The translations under genes were made by a program, and so were the position numbers. This document shows, in pieces, positions 15,835 through 24,600 of a DNA stretch of 64,000 nucleotides (its first letter is position 1; every line of letters begins with the position of its first letter). A model generated the notes under the pieces. That model worked only from the letters and a program-made list of their open reading frames with translations, was not told the DNA's origin and did no database searches. This DNA is from Micromonospora sp. NBC_01796 (GTDB taxonomy: Bacteria > Actinomycetota > Actinomycetes > Mycobacteriales > Micromonosporaceae). Location: NCBI RefSeq assembly GCF_035917455.1, contig NZ_CP109078.1, forward strand, positions 3,596,001 to 3,660,000, read 5' to 3'.

Positions 15835-16302
15835 GTGTTCGAAAACCTGAACTGGTGGGAGATCGGCGCGCTGCTGCTCCTGGCGCTGCTGATCTTCGGC
15901 GACAAGCTGCCGACCGTGATCAACGACGGCCTGCGGATGCTGCGCAACCTGCGCCGGATGGCCACCAACGCGACCGGTGACCTGAGTCGCGAACTGGGCA
16001 CCGACATCCAGCTCGAAGACCTGCACCCGAAGGCGTTCATCCGCAAGCACCTGCTCAGCGAGGATGACGAGGCCGCGCTGCGCAAGCCGCTGCAGGGGCT
16101 CTACGACACGGTGAAGTCCGACCTCAGCGGCGTACACGACGAGCTGAAGGACGTGGCCGCCGCGACCGACCTGCGCAACGGGGGCCGTACGACGAGCGTC
16201 GCCGGCAGCGGCTCCGAGGCGACCTCGGGGGCGGTCAACGGCGCCGCACCCGCCCAGGCGGTCACCCCGCAGGCGCGGTCGTACGACGACGACGCCACCT
16301 GA
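15835..16302 (+). CDS. tatB: Twin-arginine translocation protein TatB-like
   Basis: A 155-residue protein with one N-terminal membrane helix (NWWEIGALLLLALLIFGDKLP), the Phe-Gly hinge FGDKLP and an amphipathic helix (VINDGLRMLRNLRRM), the classical TatA/B build. Its length, the long helical cytoplasmic part and its position after htrA make TatB more likely than TatA. It would form the receptor complex with TatC for folded, twin-arginine substrates. The GTG start follows GAGGAGGCGGCGAG. A long palindrome follows the stop codon. Confidence 0.88.
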   Translation: MFENLNWWEIGALLLLALLIFGDKLPTVINDGLRMLRNLRRMATNATGDLSRELGTDIQLEDLHPKAFIRKHLLSEDDEAALRKPLQGLYDTVKSDLSGVHDELKDVAAATDLRNGGRTTSVAGSGSEATSGAVNGAAPAQAVTPQARSYDDDAT

Positions 16303-16315
16303 GCCACGACGACAC

Positions 16316-16407
16316 CACCCTCAAGATCGCGCACATGTAGAGAAAGAGGGGCTTCGGTCAAGCGGGAAGCCACTCTTTCTCTACAAGAGTGCGGATCTTG
16401 AGGGGTG
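16316..16407. repeat. 92-bp near-perfect palindrome between tatB and mrp
   Basis: The core arms, 16336-16355 and 16366-16385, are 20 nt each and complementary except at one position; they contain GTAGAGAAAGAG and CTCTTTCTCTAC around a 10-nt loop. The outer arms (about 16316-16335 and 16386-16407) also pair with small bulges through CACCCTCAAGATC and GATCTTGAGGGGTG. The whole unit fills the gap between convergent genes. It could be a bidirectional terminator or a member of a dispersed palindromic repeat family. Confidence 0.8.
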
Positions 16408-16418
16408 GGTGGGGGTGG

Positions 16419-17570
16419 TCAGCGACCGGCCGGGCGCAGTCCGAGCGGCTTGCCGATCAGCGACTCGCGGCGTACCGCTAGGCGGTCGGCGACCTTGTTC
16501 AGGGCCACCGAGGCGGGTGCGGTCGGGTCGGCGAGCACGATCGGGGTGCCCCGGTCACCGGCCTCGCGTACGCGGGTGTCGAGCGGGATCTGACCCAGCA
16601 GCGGGACCTGTGCGCCGACCACCCGGGTGAGCGACTCGGCGACCGCCGTACCGCCGCCGGAGCCGAAGACCTCCATCCGGGAGCCGTCGGGCAGTTCCAG
16701 CCAGGACATGTTCTCCACCACACCGACCAGGCGCTGGTGCGTCTGGAGGGCGATCGCCCCGGCCCGCTCGGCCACCTCGGCGGCGGCGGTCTGCGGGGTG
16801 GTGACAACCAGGATCTCGGCGTTGGGCAGCAGTTGGGCCAGGGAGATGGCCACGTCGCCGGTGCCCGGCGGAAGGTCGAGCAGGAGCACGTCCAACTCGC
16901 CCCAGTAGACGTCGACCAGGAACTGCTGCAACGCCCGGTGCAGCATCGGCCCGCGCCAGACCACGGCCGCGTTGCCGTCGGTGAACATCCCGATCGAGAT
17001 GACCTTCACGCCGTGGGACTGCGGCGGCATGATCATGTCCTCGACCCGGGTCGGCCGGGCCTCGGTGCCGAGCATCCGGGGCACCGAGTGGCCGTAGATG
17101 TCCGCGTCGACCACACCGACGGAGAGCCCGCGGGCGGCCAGGGCGGCGGCCAGGTTGACCGTCACGCTCGACTTGCCCACCCCGCCCTTGCCGCTGGCGA
17201 CCGCGTACACCCTGGTCCGGGAGCCGGGCTGGGCGAACGGGATGACCGGCTCCTCGGTCGCGCCACTGCCGCCGCGCAGCCGCTGTTGCAGGGACTGCCG
17301 CTGCTCCGGCGTCATCACGCCGAAGTCGATCTCCACGCCGGTGATCCCGGGCACTGCGGTCACGGCGGCCGTGATGTCCGTACGCAGCTTGTCCCTGAGC
17401 GGGCAGCCGGCGACGGTGAGCAGGAGCTCGACGCGTACCAGGCCGTCCGTTCCGACCTCGGCGGAGCGCACCATGCCGAGCTCCGTGATGGGCCGGCGGA
17501 TCTCCGGATCGTCGACGGTGGCCAGGGCGGCCATGACCGCTTCCTCGACGGTGCTGACTGGTGCTGACAT
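16419..17570 (-). CDS. mrp: Mrp/ApbC-type P-loop iron-sulfur carrier
   Basis: A 383-residue protein. The N-terminal MIP18/DUF59 domain (about 1-90: VDDPEIRRPITELGMVR, VAGCPLRDKLRTDI) is followed by a ParA/MinD-like ATPase domain with deviant Walker A ASGKGGVGKSSVTVNLA and Walker-type VVDADIYGHSVPRMLG. The family loads Fe-S clusters on apoproteins. The usual CPxC cluster-bridging motif is absent: the expected place reads ENMSWLELPDGSRMEVFG, as far as I recall a common actinobacterial variant. The start at 17570 (MSAPVSTVEEAV) is preferred; an ATG three codons earlier is possible. Confidence 0.92.
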   Translation of the reverse strand: MSAPVSTVEEAVMAALATVDDPEIRRPITELGMVRSAEVGTDGLVRVELLLTVAGCPLRDKLRTDITAAVTAVPGITGVEIDFGVMTPEQRQSLQQRLRGGSGATEEPVIPFAQPGSRTRVYAVASGKGGVGKSSVTVNLAAALAARGLSVGVVDADIYGHSVPRMLGTEARPTRVEDMIMPPQSHGVKVISIGMFTDGNAAVVWRGPMLHRALQQFLVDVYWGELDVLLLDLPPGTGDVAISLAQLLPNAEILVVTTPQTAAAEVAERAGAIALQTHQRLVGVVENMSWLELPDGSRMEVFGSGGGTAVAESLTRVVGAQVPLLGQIPLDTRVREAGDRGTPIVLADPTAPASVALNKVADRLAVRRESLIGKPLGLRPAGR

Positions 17571-17769
17571 GACCGCCATGGTACGTCGCATACGGGATCC
17601 CGGTGGCGGTCGCGGGTACCCGGTGTGAGCGATCAGATTCGCAGCCGGGCGTCGGAGCCCCCGATCCGCCGGTTGGTCGGATGCTCGATCCGGTCCGCAT
17701 GATGGACGCGGATGCACCGATTTGAGGCTGGACGCCGTACCCGTCCGGGTGTAACGATCGTTGCGGTTG

Positions 17770-17800
17770 GCCGCGCGCCTAGCCCCTTGAGGCGCGCGGC
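17770..17800 (-). terminator. Terminator of the DUF1003-MgtE-N operon
   Basis: A perfect 11-bp stem GCCGCGCGCCT/AGGCGCGCGGC with a 9-nt loop lies 47 bp beyond the DUF1003 stop codon in the minus direction. The remaining 17571-17846 gap shows no gene. Confidence 0.65.
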
Positions 17801-17846
17801 TTGCTCTTTGTCCAGGTCAGAGCGGTGCCGGTGGCCCGAGCGGCGC

Positions 17847-18440
17847 TCACTCGACGTCCAGCTCGTCGACCGGTTCGTCGATGTTCTCCGCCGGCACCGG
17901 GCGGCCCGAACTCTGCTGCCGGTCCTTGCGGTACTGCCGCTGCTCCAGCCGCTGCCGGCGCTGCGCCTGCTCGTCCAACTCCTCGGCCAGCCGGCTCAGC
18001 TCGGAGCGCAGGAAGTCGCGGGTGGCCACCTCGCCGAGGGCGATCCGGAGCGCGGCGATCTCCCGGGCCAGATACTCCGTGTCCGCCTTCTGCAGTGCCG
18101 CCCGTCGCCGGTCCTCCTCGGCCGCGAGCCGGTCCCGGGCCGCCTGCCGGTTCTGTGCCAGCAGGATCAGTGGCGCCGCGTACGACGCCTGCAACGACAA
18201 CAGCAGGGTCAGGAACGTGAACGTGTACGGGTCGAACCGCAGTTCCCGGGGCGCGAGCGTGTTCCAGAGCAGCCAGATCGCGATCACGATGGTCATGTAG
18301 ACGATGAAGTTCGCCGTACCCATGCCCCGGGCGATCGCCTCCGACCAGCGGCCGAACGCCTCCGGGTCGAACCGGGGCAGGCGCAACCGGCGCGGCTCGC
18401 GTGGCTGGTCGAGTCGTTCCACCCGACGCGGCTCAGTCAT
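17847..18440 (-). CDS. DUF1003 family membrane protein
   Basis: A 197-residue protein with a basic N-terminus, two membrane helices (about residues 45-62 and 72-95, FIVYMTIVIAIWLLWN and FTFLTLLLSLQASYAAPLIL) and a long charged coiled-coil C-terminus (AARDRLAAEEDRRRAALQ). This is the DUF1003 signature. Its start lies 8 bp inside the end of the PRC/MgtE-N/CBS gene, so both are made together. Homologues sit beside the same partner in other actinobacteria, which suggests a functional pair in the membrane, perhaps in divalent-cation handling (inference). Confidence 0.85.
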   Translation of the reverse strand: MTEPRRVERLDQPREPRRLRLPRFDPEAFGRWSEAIARGMGTANFIVYMTIVIAIWLLWNTLAPRELRFDPYTFTFLTLLLSLQASYAAPLILLAQNRQAARDRLAAEEDRRRAALQKADTEYLAREIAALRIALGEVATRDFLRSELSRLAEELDEQAQRRQRLEQRQYRKDRQQSSGRPVPAENIDEPVDELDVE

Positions 18441-19758
18441 CGTCGCCCACCGGCGTACGCCCGTCGCCCCGGCCGCTCGCCGGCCCGTTCGTCTCGCCCG
18501 ACCTGGCCGTCGTGCTCACCGCCGCGTCCCGGTCGCGCCAGTCGGACGGCAGCGAATGATCGAGTACGTCGTCCACGGTGACCGCGCCCACCAGCCGGCT
18601 GGACGGGTCGATCACCGGGAAGGCGACCAGGTCGTACGTTGCCATCCGGCGGGTGACCTCGTTCAGTCCGGTGGTCGGTTGCAGCGGGTCGATGTCGTTG
18701 ATCAGCAGGTTGCCGAGCAGTTCCGCCGGTGGCTCGCGGAGCAGCCGCTGGAAGTGCACCATGCCGAGGTACCGGCCGGTCGGGGTGGCCATCGGTGGCC
18801 GGACGATGAAGACCTGGGCGGCGATGGCGGGGGAGAGCTGCGGGTCACGGATCCGGGCCAGCGCCTCGGCGACGGTGGCGTCCGGCGGCAGGATCACCGG
18901 CTCGGAGGTCATCAGGCTGCCGGCCGTACCGGACTGGTACTTCAGCAGTTGACGTACCGGATCGGCCTCGTCCGGTTCCATCATGTCGAGGAGCATGTCC
19001 TGCTCCGGCGGGGGCAGCTCGCTGAGCAGGTCGGCGGCGTCGTCCGGGTCCATCTCCTCCAGCACGTCGGCGGCCCGTTCCCGGTCCAGCCCGGCCAGGA
19101 TCTCCACCTGGTCGTGCTCGGGCAGCTCACCCAGCACGTCGGCCAGGCGCTCGTCGTCCAGGGCGGCGGCGACCTCGTTGCGGCGGGCGTCCGGCAGGTC
19201 CTGGAGCGCGTTGGCGAGGTCGGCCGGGCGCATGTTCTCCAGCACCGAGAGCAGGTTGGCCGTGCCCCGGGTCTCCGGCAGCCCAAGCAGGCCGCCCGCC
19301 CGTTCCCACTCCAACTGGTGCAGGTGCCCCCGGCGGCTGAGCCGGCTGGTCTGCTCCCGTACGGCGACCCGGGTCAGGGACCATTCGCCCTGGCGGTTGG
19401 CCTCCATCGCCACGTCGACGACGGTGCCGGGGCGACCGGTCGGTTCGATGATCACCCGCCGGTCGAGCAGGTCCTCCAGCACCAGCAGCTCGTTCGGGCG
19501 TTTCTCGAACCGGCGCAGGTTGAGCGTGCCGCTGGCGAGCAGCACCGACTCGGCGTCGATGGTGGTGATCCAGTTGATCGAGAGGAAGATCCGCCGTCGC
19601 ATCGCCAGCTCCGCCACCAGCCCCACAACCTGAGGGTTGCGGCTGGAGGTCCGCAGTCGGGCGACCGCGTCCCGGATCCGGCCGACCTGATCTCCGTTGG
19701 GGTCGAAGACGGCCAGTCCGGCAAGACGGGCGATGTACACCCGGGTCGGCGTGGTCAC
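18433..19758 (-). CDS. PRC-barrel/MgtE-N/CBS domain protein without channel
   Basis: A 441-residue soluble protein. Two PRC-barrel-like units (about 5-70, LAGLAVFDPNGDQVGRIRD, and about 88-150) are followed by the superhelical MgtE N domain (about 160-290, repeated LxDLPDARRNEVAAALD-type helices) and two CBS domains (about 290-405). The transmembrane channel of a true MgtE is missing, so this looks like a magnesium- or nucleotide-sensing regulatory module acting in trans. The GTG start is at 19758. It overlaps the DUF1003 gene by 8 bp. Confidence 0.86.
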   Translation of the reverse strand: MTTPTRVYIARLAGLAVFDPNGDQVGRIRDAVARLRTSSRNPQVVGLVAELAMRRRIFLSINWITTIDAESVLLASGTLNLRRFEKRPNELLVLEDLLDRRVIIEPTGRPGTVVDVAMEANRQGEWSLTRVAVREQTSRLSRRGHLHQLEWERAGGLLGLPETRGTANLLSVLENMRPADLANALQDLPDARRNEVAAALDDERLADVLGELPEHDQVEILAGLDRERAADVLEEMDPDDAADLLSELPPPEQDMLLDMMEPDEADPVRQLLKYQSGTAGSLMTSEPVILPPDATVAEALARIRDPQLSPAIAAQVFIVRPPMATPTGRYLGMVHFQRLLREPPAELLGNLLINDIDPLQPTTGLNEVTRRMATYDLVAFPVIDPSSRLVGAVTVDDVLDHSLPSDWRDRDAAVSTTARSGETNGPASGRGDGRTPVGDDD

Positions 19759-19777
19759 GTGGGTCAGCCTATGCGCC

Positions 19778-19783
19778 TAGGCT
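19778..19783 (+). promoter_or_regulatory. Leaderless -10 element of phzF-like gene (TAGGCT)
   Basis: TAGGCT ends 8 nt before the ATG at 19792 and no SD is present. Confidence 0.5.
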
Positions 19784-19791
19784 TTACCAAC

Positions 19792-20661
19792 ATGTCGACC
19801 TTGGCGTACGAGATCGTGGACGTCTTCACCGACCGTCCCTTCGCCGGCAACCCGCTCGCGGTCGTCTTCGACGCCCAGGCGCTGGCCACCGAGCAGATGC
19901 AGATCATCGCGCGGGAGTTCAACCTCTCCGAGACGGTGTTCGTGCTGCCGTCGACCGCCAGCACCGCGACGTACCGGGCCCGGATCTTCACCCCGGAGCG
20001 GGAACTTCCGTTCGCCGGGCATCCGAGCATCGGCGCCGCGGTGACCGCCCGTAGGCGCGGCTGGTTCGGTGCCGCGCAGGTGGTCCAGGAGTGCGGGGCC
20101 GGGCTGCTTCCGATCGAGGTGGCCGGCGACCGGGCCACGGTCACCGGCGCCGGACCGACGCTCGGCCCGGAACTGGACGTGGAACCGCTGCTGGCGATGG
20201 TCGGGCTGACCTCCATGGACTTCGTCGGGCCGGCTCCCCGGGTGGCCGGCTGCGGGCTGGAGTTCCCGTACCTGTCGGTCCGGGCGGAGGCACTGGGCCG
20301 GGTGTTGCTGAACGCCCCGGCGGCGGTACGTGCCGGAGTCGAGCACCTGAGCGTCTTCGCCTGGCACGCCGACGAGCGGACCGCGTACGCCCGGGTCTTC
20401 GCCCCGGGTGTCGGGGTGCCGGAGGATCCGGGCACCGGATCGGCCGCCCTCGGCCTGGGTGTGTGGTTGGTCACCAGCGGGCTGCTGCCGGGGGAGGGGA
20501 TTTCGTCGTACACCGTGCGGCAGGGTGCGGAGATCGAGCGCCCGTGCCTGCTGGAGTGCACGGTGACCGCGGCCGACGGGGTCGCGCTCGGCGCCACGGT
20601 CGCCGGCCAGGTGGTCCCGATCGCCGCCGGCCAGATCACCGTCCCGCCCTTCGTCGGCTGA
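19792..20661 (+). CDS. PhzF family isomerase/epimerase-like protein
   Basis: A 289-residue protein with the duplicated diaminopimelate-epimerase fold of the PhzF family. The diagnostic pieces are DVFTDRPFAGNPLAVVFDA at the N-terminus, the catalytic Glu in FNLSETVFVLP, FTPERELPFAGHPSIG (substrate pocket with GHP) and EDPGTGSAALGLG in the second half. PhzF itself isomerises a phenazine precursor, but this subgroup is widespread without phenazine genes, and its substrate here is unknown. The ATG at 19792 is preferred over 19771 because of promoter spacing. Confidence 0.87.
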   Translation: MSTLAYEIVDVFTDRPFAGNPLAVVFDAQALATEQMQIIAREFNLSETVFVLPSTASTATYRARIFTPERELPFAGHPSIGAAVTARRRGWFGAAQVVQECGAGLLPIEVAGDRATVTGAGPTLGPELDVEPLLAMVGLTSMDFVGPAPRVAGCGLEFPYLSVRAEALGRVLLNAPAAVRAGVEHLSVFAWHADERTAYARVFAPGVGVPEDPGTGSAALGLGVWLVTSGLLPGEGISSYTVRQGAEIERPCLLECTVTAADGVALGATVAGQVVPIAAGQITVPPFVG

Positions 20662-20764
20662 CCTGGGCCGCGTGCGGCGGCGTAGGGCGCGGTCGGGCAG
20701 TCCTGCCCGACCCAGCCGCACTCCTCGCCCGTCTCGTCCGCCAGGAGCCACAACGCGGCAAGGG

Positions 20765-20806
20765 CTCACATCAAAGATGCTGTATTCACATCATCTTTGA
20801 TGTGAG
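20765..20806. repeat. AT-rich nested inverted repeat
   Basis: The arms CTCACATCAAAGATG (20765-20779) and CATCTTTGATGTGAG (20792-20806) are perfectly complementary over 15 bp with a 12-nt loop. Inside lies a second, offset palindrome CACATCA-TCTT-TGATGTG (20787-20804). CACATCA also recurs directly at 20767 and 20787, 20 bp apart. It lies between two convergent genes in a 219-bp gap and is much richer in A/T than its surroundings. It may be a terminator or a protein-binding site. Confidence 0.75.
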
Positions 20807-20880
20807 AGGTCGATTCGTTGTATGTCTGGGCGGTCGCCGCGCCCATGCCCGGGCTCAAAATCGCGCACCGATCCGGCCGG

Positions 20881-21420
20881 TCAGCGGCGGCGGACGCGGT
20901 GCAGGCGGAACGGCTTGCGGGTCTGGCGCACGGCAGGGGACTCCCGAGGGGTCGCGGCCTCGGAGCCGTTCGGCAGCGAGGCGCCCTCGGCGAGCGGGGC
21001 GCCGGCCGGGGCGAGCCGGTTGAGCGCGCATCCGCTGGCCGCCCAGCGTTCGATCAGCTCGGTTGCCGTACCGGCGGCGTTGAGGCGTTTGGCGGCGACC
21101 AGCGGGGCGCTGGCCTCCCACTGCTCGGTGCCGGGCAGCAACCGGGTCACCTCGGCCGGCCAGGTGACGATCCGACCCCCGTGGTCGCCGCGCAGGGTCA
21201 CCGCGGCTGTGGTGGTGTCGGCAAGTCCGGGGGCGGCCTGCTCGCCCGGACCGCTGACCACGTAGAGGGCGCCTTCCAGTGGCATGCACCACAGCGCCAG
21301 GCCGGGACCGCCGTCGACCGACACCCAGGCCATGGCGGCCTTCTTCATCGCCTCTTCGATCAGCGGTGACGGGCCGACCTCCGGCACCGGCGGGCTCTGT
21401 ACGCCATTCTCGTCAGTCAC
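20881..21420 (-). CDS. Conserved hypothetical protein, possible split-barrel fold
   Basis: I do not recognise this 179-residue protein with certainty. The central part (VSVDGGPGLALWCMPLEG, ALYVVSGPGEQ, TTAAVTLRGDHGGRI, WPAEVTRLLPG) reads like the strand pattern of a pyridoxamine-5-phosphate-oxidase-like split barrel, followed by a helical part (ELIERWAASGCALNRL). The C-terminus is basic and disordered. There is no signal peptide. It converges on the phzF-like gene and is divergent from the GH92 gene. A heme- or flavin-binding role is only a guess. Confidence 0.65.
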   Translation of the reverse strand: MTDENGVQSPPVPEVGPSPLIEEAMKKAAMAWVSVDGGPGLALWCMPLEGALYVVSGPGEQAAPGLADTTTAAVTLRGDHGGRIVTWPAEVTRLLPGTEQWEASAPLVAAKRLNAAGTATELIERWAASGCALNRLAPAGAPLAEGASLPNGSEAATPRESPAVRQTRKPFRLHRVRRR

Positions 21421-21541
21421 CCCTGCATCCTCCCGCAGCCGCCGGCCCGCTGTCGCCGAACACCCCCGCTGACCACCCCGCCGGACACCGACGTCTCGCC
21501 GCTCGGCGACTACCGCTCACGGGCATGGCGGGGCATAAGCC

Positions 21542-21570
21542 TTGACAGGGGCGTTTCATGATCGAAACGC
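21542..21570 (+). promoter_or_regulatory. Promoter -35 and LacI-like operator of the GH92 gene
   Basis: A consensus TTGACA (21542-21547) is followed at once by the perfect inverted repeat GCGTTTC-ATGATC-GAAACGC (21551-21570). A 20-bp symmetric site just downstream of the -35 hexamer is typical for a LacI- or GntR-type repressor of a sugar-degradation gene. The -10 hexamer is not clear. The rest of the 212-bp gap (21421-21632) shows nothing else. Confidence 0.6.
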
Positions 21571-21632
21571 TGTGGTGATCTCCATCGGGTGTGCCGTCCA
21601 CACCCGACCGAAACCCCCCATGGGAGATCCTC

Positions 21633-24600
21633 ATGATCATGTCCAGACGCGCCCTGCCGGTGGCGCTCATCCTCGCGGTCGGACTGGTGGTGCCCGCGAC
21701 ACCGCTGCCGGCGCGGGCCGCCCCGACCGACCCGGGCGGGTTCCGTTCCTCGCTGGAACCCGGCGACCCGCAACCCACCTGGACCAACACCGCCGAGGTC
21801 GACCCCTCCGGCCGGAAGAGGATGTCCGGGGTCACCGGCAGCCCGGTGACCGGCATCCCCGGCAACATCACCGACCGGGCGACCGAGGTCACCGGCAGCG
21901 GCGAGAACCCGCCGAACGAGATCGCGGCCCGGGTGGTGGACCAGAACGTCAGCACCAAGTGGCTGGTGTTCGCGTCGACCGGGTGGATCCGGGTACGCCT
22001 GGACGCCCCCGTCGCGGTTGTCCACTACGCGCTGACCTCGGCAAACGACTCCCCCGAGCGCGACCCGAGGGACTGGGCCCTGCAGGGCTCCGCCGACGGG
22101 CAGAACTGGACCACCCTGGACACCCGGACCGGGCAGGAGTTCACCGAGCGGTTCCAGACCAAGGAATACCGGTTCGAGAACTCCACCGCGTACCCGTACT
22201 ACCGGTTGGACATCACCGCGATCGGTGAGGGGAACATCGTCCAGCTCGCCGAGCTGCAACTCTCCGACGGGGACACCACCCCGCCACCGCCGACCGACAT
22301 GCGCGCCTTCGTCAGCGGCGGACCGGTCAACGGGCCCACGATGAAACCTAACGTCGGCTGGACCGGCCGCAACGCCCTCCAGTACTCGGGCGGGCAGACC
22401 GTCGACGGGCGCGGGTACGCGTACAACAGGGTGTTCGACGTGGACCTGCCGATCACCGCGAACACCGAGCTGTCGTACGCGATCTTCCCCGAGCTGAGCG
22501 CGCAGGACCTCGACTACCCCAGCACGTACGTCTCGGTGGACCTCGCCTTCGACGACGGCACCTACCTCAGCGACCTCGGCGCCGTCGACCAGTACGGATT
22601 CGGCCTGAGCCCACGGGGGCAGGGCGGGTCCAAGTCGCTCTACGCCGACCAGTGGAACCTGAAGCGGTCCCGGATCGGAGCCGTCGCCGCCGGCAAGCGG
22701 GCGGTACGGATCCTGGTGGGCTACGACAGCGGCACCGGCACCGGTGTGTTCAACGGCTGGGTGGACGACATCCGGATCGACCCGAACCCGGCCCGGCCGA
22801 CCCGCGAGCGACTCTCCGACCACGTCCTCACCACCCGTGGCACCAACTCCACCGGCGGCTTCTCCCGGGGCAACAACATCCCGGCGACCGCCGTACCGCA
22901 CGGGTTCAACTTCTGGACGCCGATGACCAACGCCGGCTCCATCGACTGGCTCTACGACTACCAGCGCGCCAACAACGCCGACAACCGGCCCACGTTGCAG
23001 GCGTTCACGGTCAGCCACGAGCCGAGCCCGTGGATGGGTGACCGGCAGACCTTCCAGGTGATGCCGTCCGCGGCGACCGGTACGCCGAACGCCGACCGGA
23101 CCGCCCGTGCCCTGCCGTTCGGGCACGAGAACGAGATCGCCCGTGCCCACTACTACGGGGTGACCTTCGACAGCGGGTTGGTCACCGAGATCGCCCCGAC
23201 GGACCACGCGGCCATGTTCCGGTTCACCTTCCCCGGTGACCGGGGCAACCTGATCTTCGACAACGTGAACAACAACGGCGGGCTCACCCTCGACCCGTCC
23301 GGCGAGATCAGCGGCTACTCCGACGTACGCAGCGGGCTCTCCAACGGCGCCACCCGGATGTTCGTCTACGGCACCGTGGACCGGCCGGTGGCGGCCAGCG
23401 GGCGGCTCACCGGCGGGGGAGGCGCCAACGTCACCGGGTATCTGGCCTTCGACACCAGCGACTCCAAGCAGGTGCACCTGCGCATCGCCACCTCGCTGAT
23501 CTCCGTCGAGCAGGCCCGGCGGAACCTGACCAACGAGATCGCGGCCGGCGACACCTTCGACGGGGTACGCGAGCGGGCCCAGCGGCTCTGGGACGACAAG
23601 CTCCGGGTGATCGAGGTCGAGGGCGCCAGCGACGACCAGCTCACCACCCTCTACTCCAACCTCTACCGGCTGTTCCTCTACCCGAACTCGGCCCACGAGA
23701 ACGTCGGCACCAACGCCGCGCCGCACTGGAAGCACGCGGTGCAGTCCTCCACCTCCTCGGTGAACCCGCCCGGCACCACGCCGACGCAGACCGGCGCCGA
23801 GGTGGTCGACGGGAAGGTGTACGTCAACAACGGGTTCTGGGACACGTACCGGACCACCTGGTCGGCGTACACGCTGTTCAGTCCGGGAATGGCCGGTGAG
23901 CTGGTCGACGGGTTCGTGCAGCAGTACAAGGACGGCGGGTGGGTGTCGCGCTGGTCGGCGCCGGGTTACGCGAACCTGATGACCGGCACCAGTTCCGACG
24001 TCGCGTTCGCCGACGCGTACGTCAAGGGGGTGCGCGGTTTCGACGTGAAGGCCGCGTACGAGGCGGCGGTGAAGAACGCCACCGTGGCACCGCCGGGCAC
24101 CAACCCCAACAACACCAGCGTGGGGCGCAAGGGCCTGCAAACCTCGATCTTCAGTGGTTACACCTCGTCGGCGGTATCCGAGGGCGTCTCCTGGGCGCTG
24201 GAGGGCTACATCAACGACTTCGGCATCGCCAACATGGCCGACGCGCTCGCGCGGGACCCGGCGACACCCGAGGCCGACCGGGCCGGTTACCGCTCCGACG
24301 CGGTCTACTTCCGCAACCGGGCGCAGAACTACGTGCACATGTTCGACCCGGCGGTGGAGTTCTTCCAGGGCCGGGACGCGGCCGGGAACTGGAAGTCGGG
24401 TCCGGACGAGTTCGACCCGAGGGTCTGGGGACACGAGCACGACTACACCGAGACCAACGCCTGGAACTTCGCCTTCCACGTACCGCAGGACGGTCAGGGT
24501 CTGGCCAACCTGTACGGCGGGCGGGACAACCTCGCCGACAAGCTGGACGAGTTCTTCGCCACCCCGGAGACCGCGCGCTTCCCCGGCTCGTACGGCGGCA

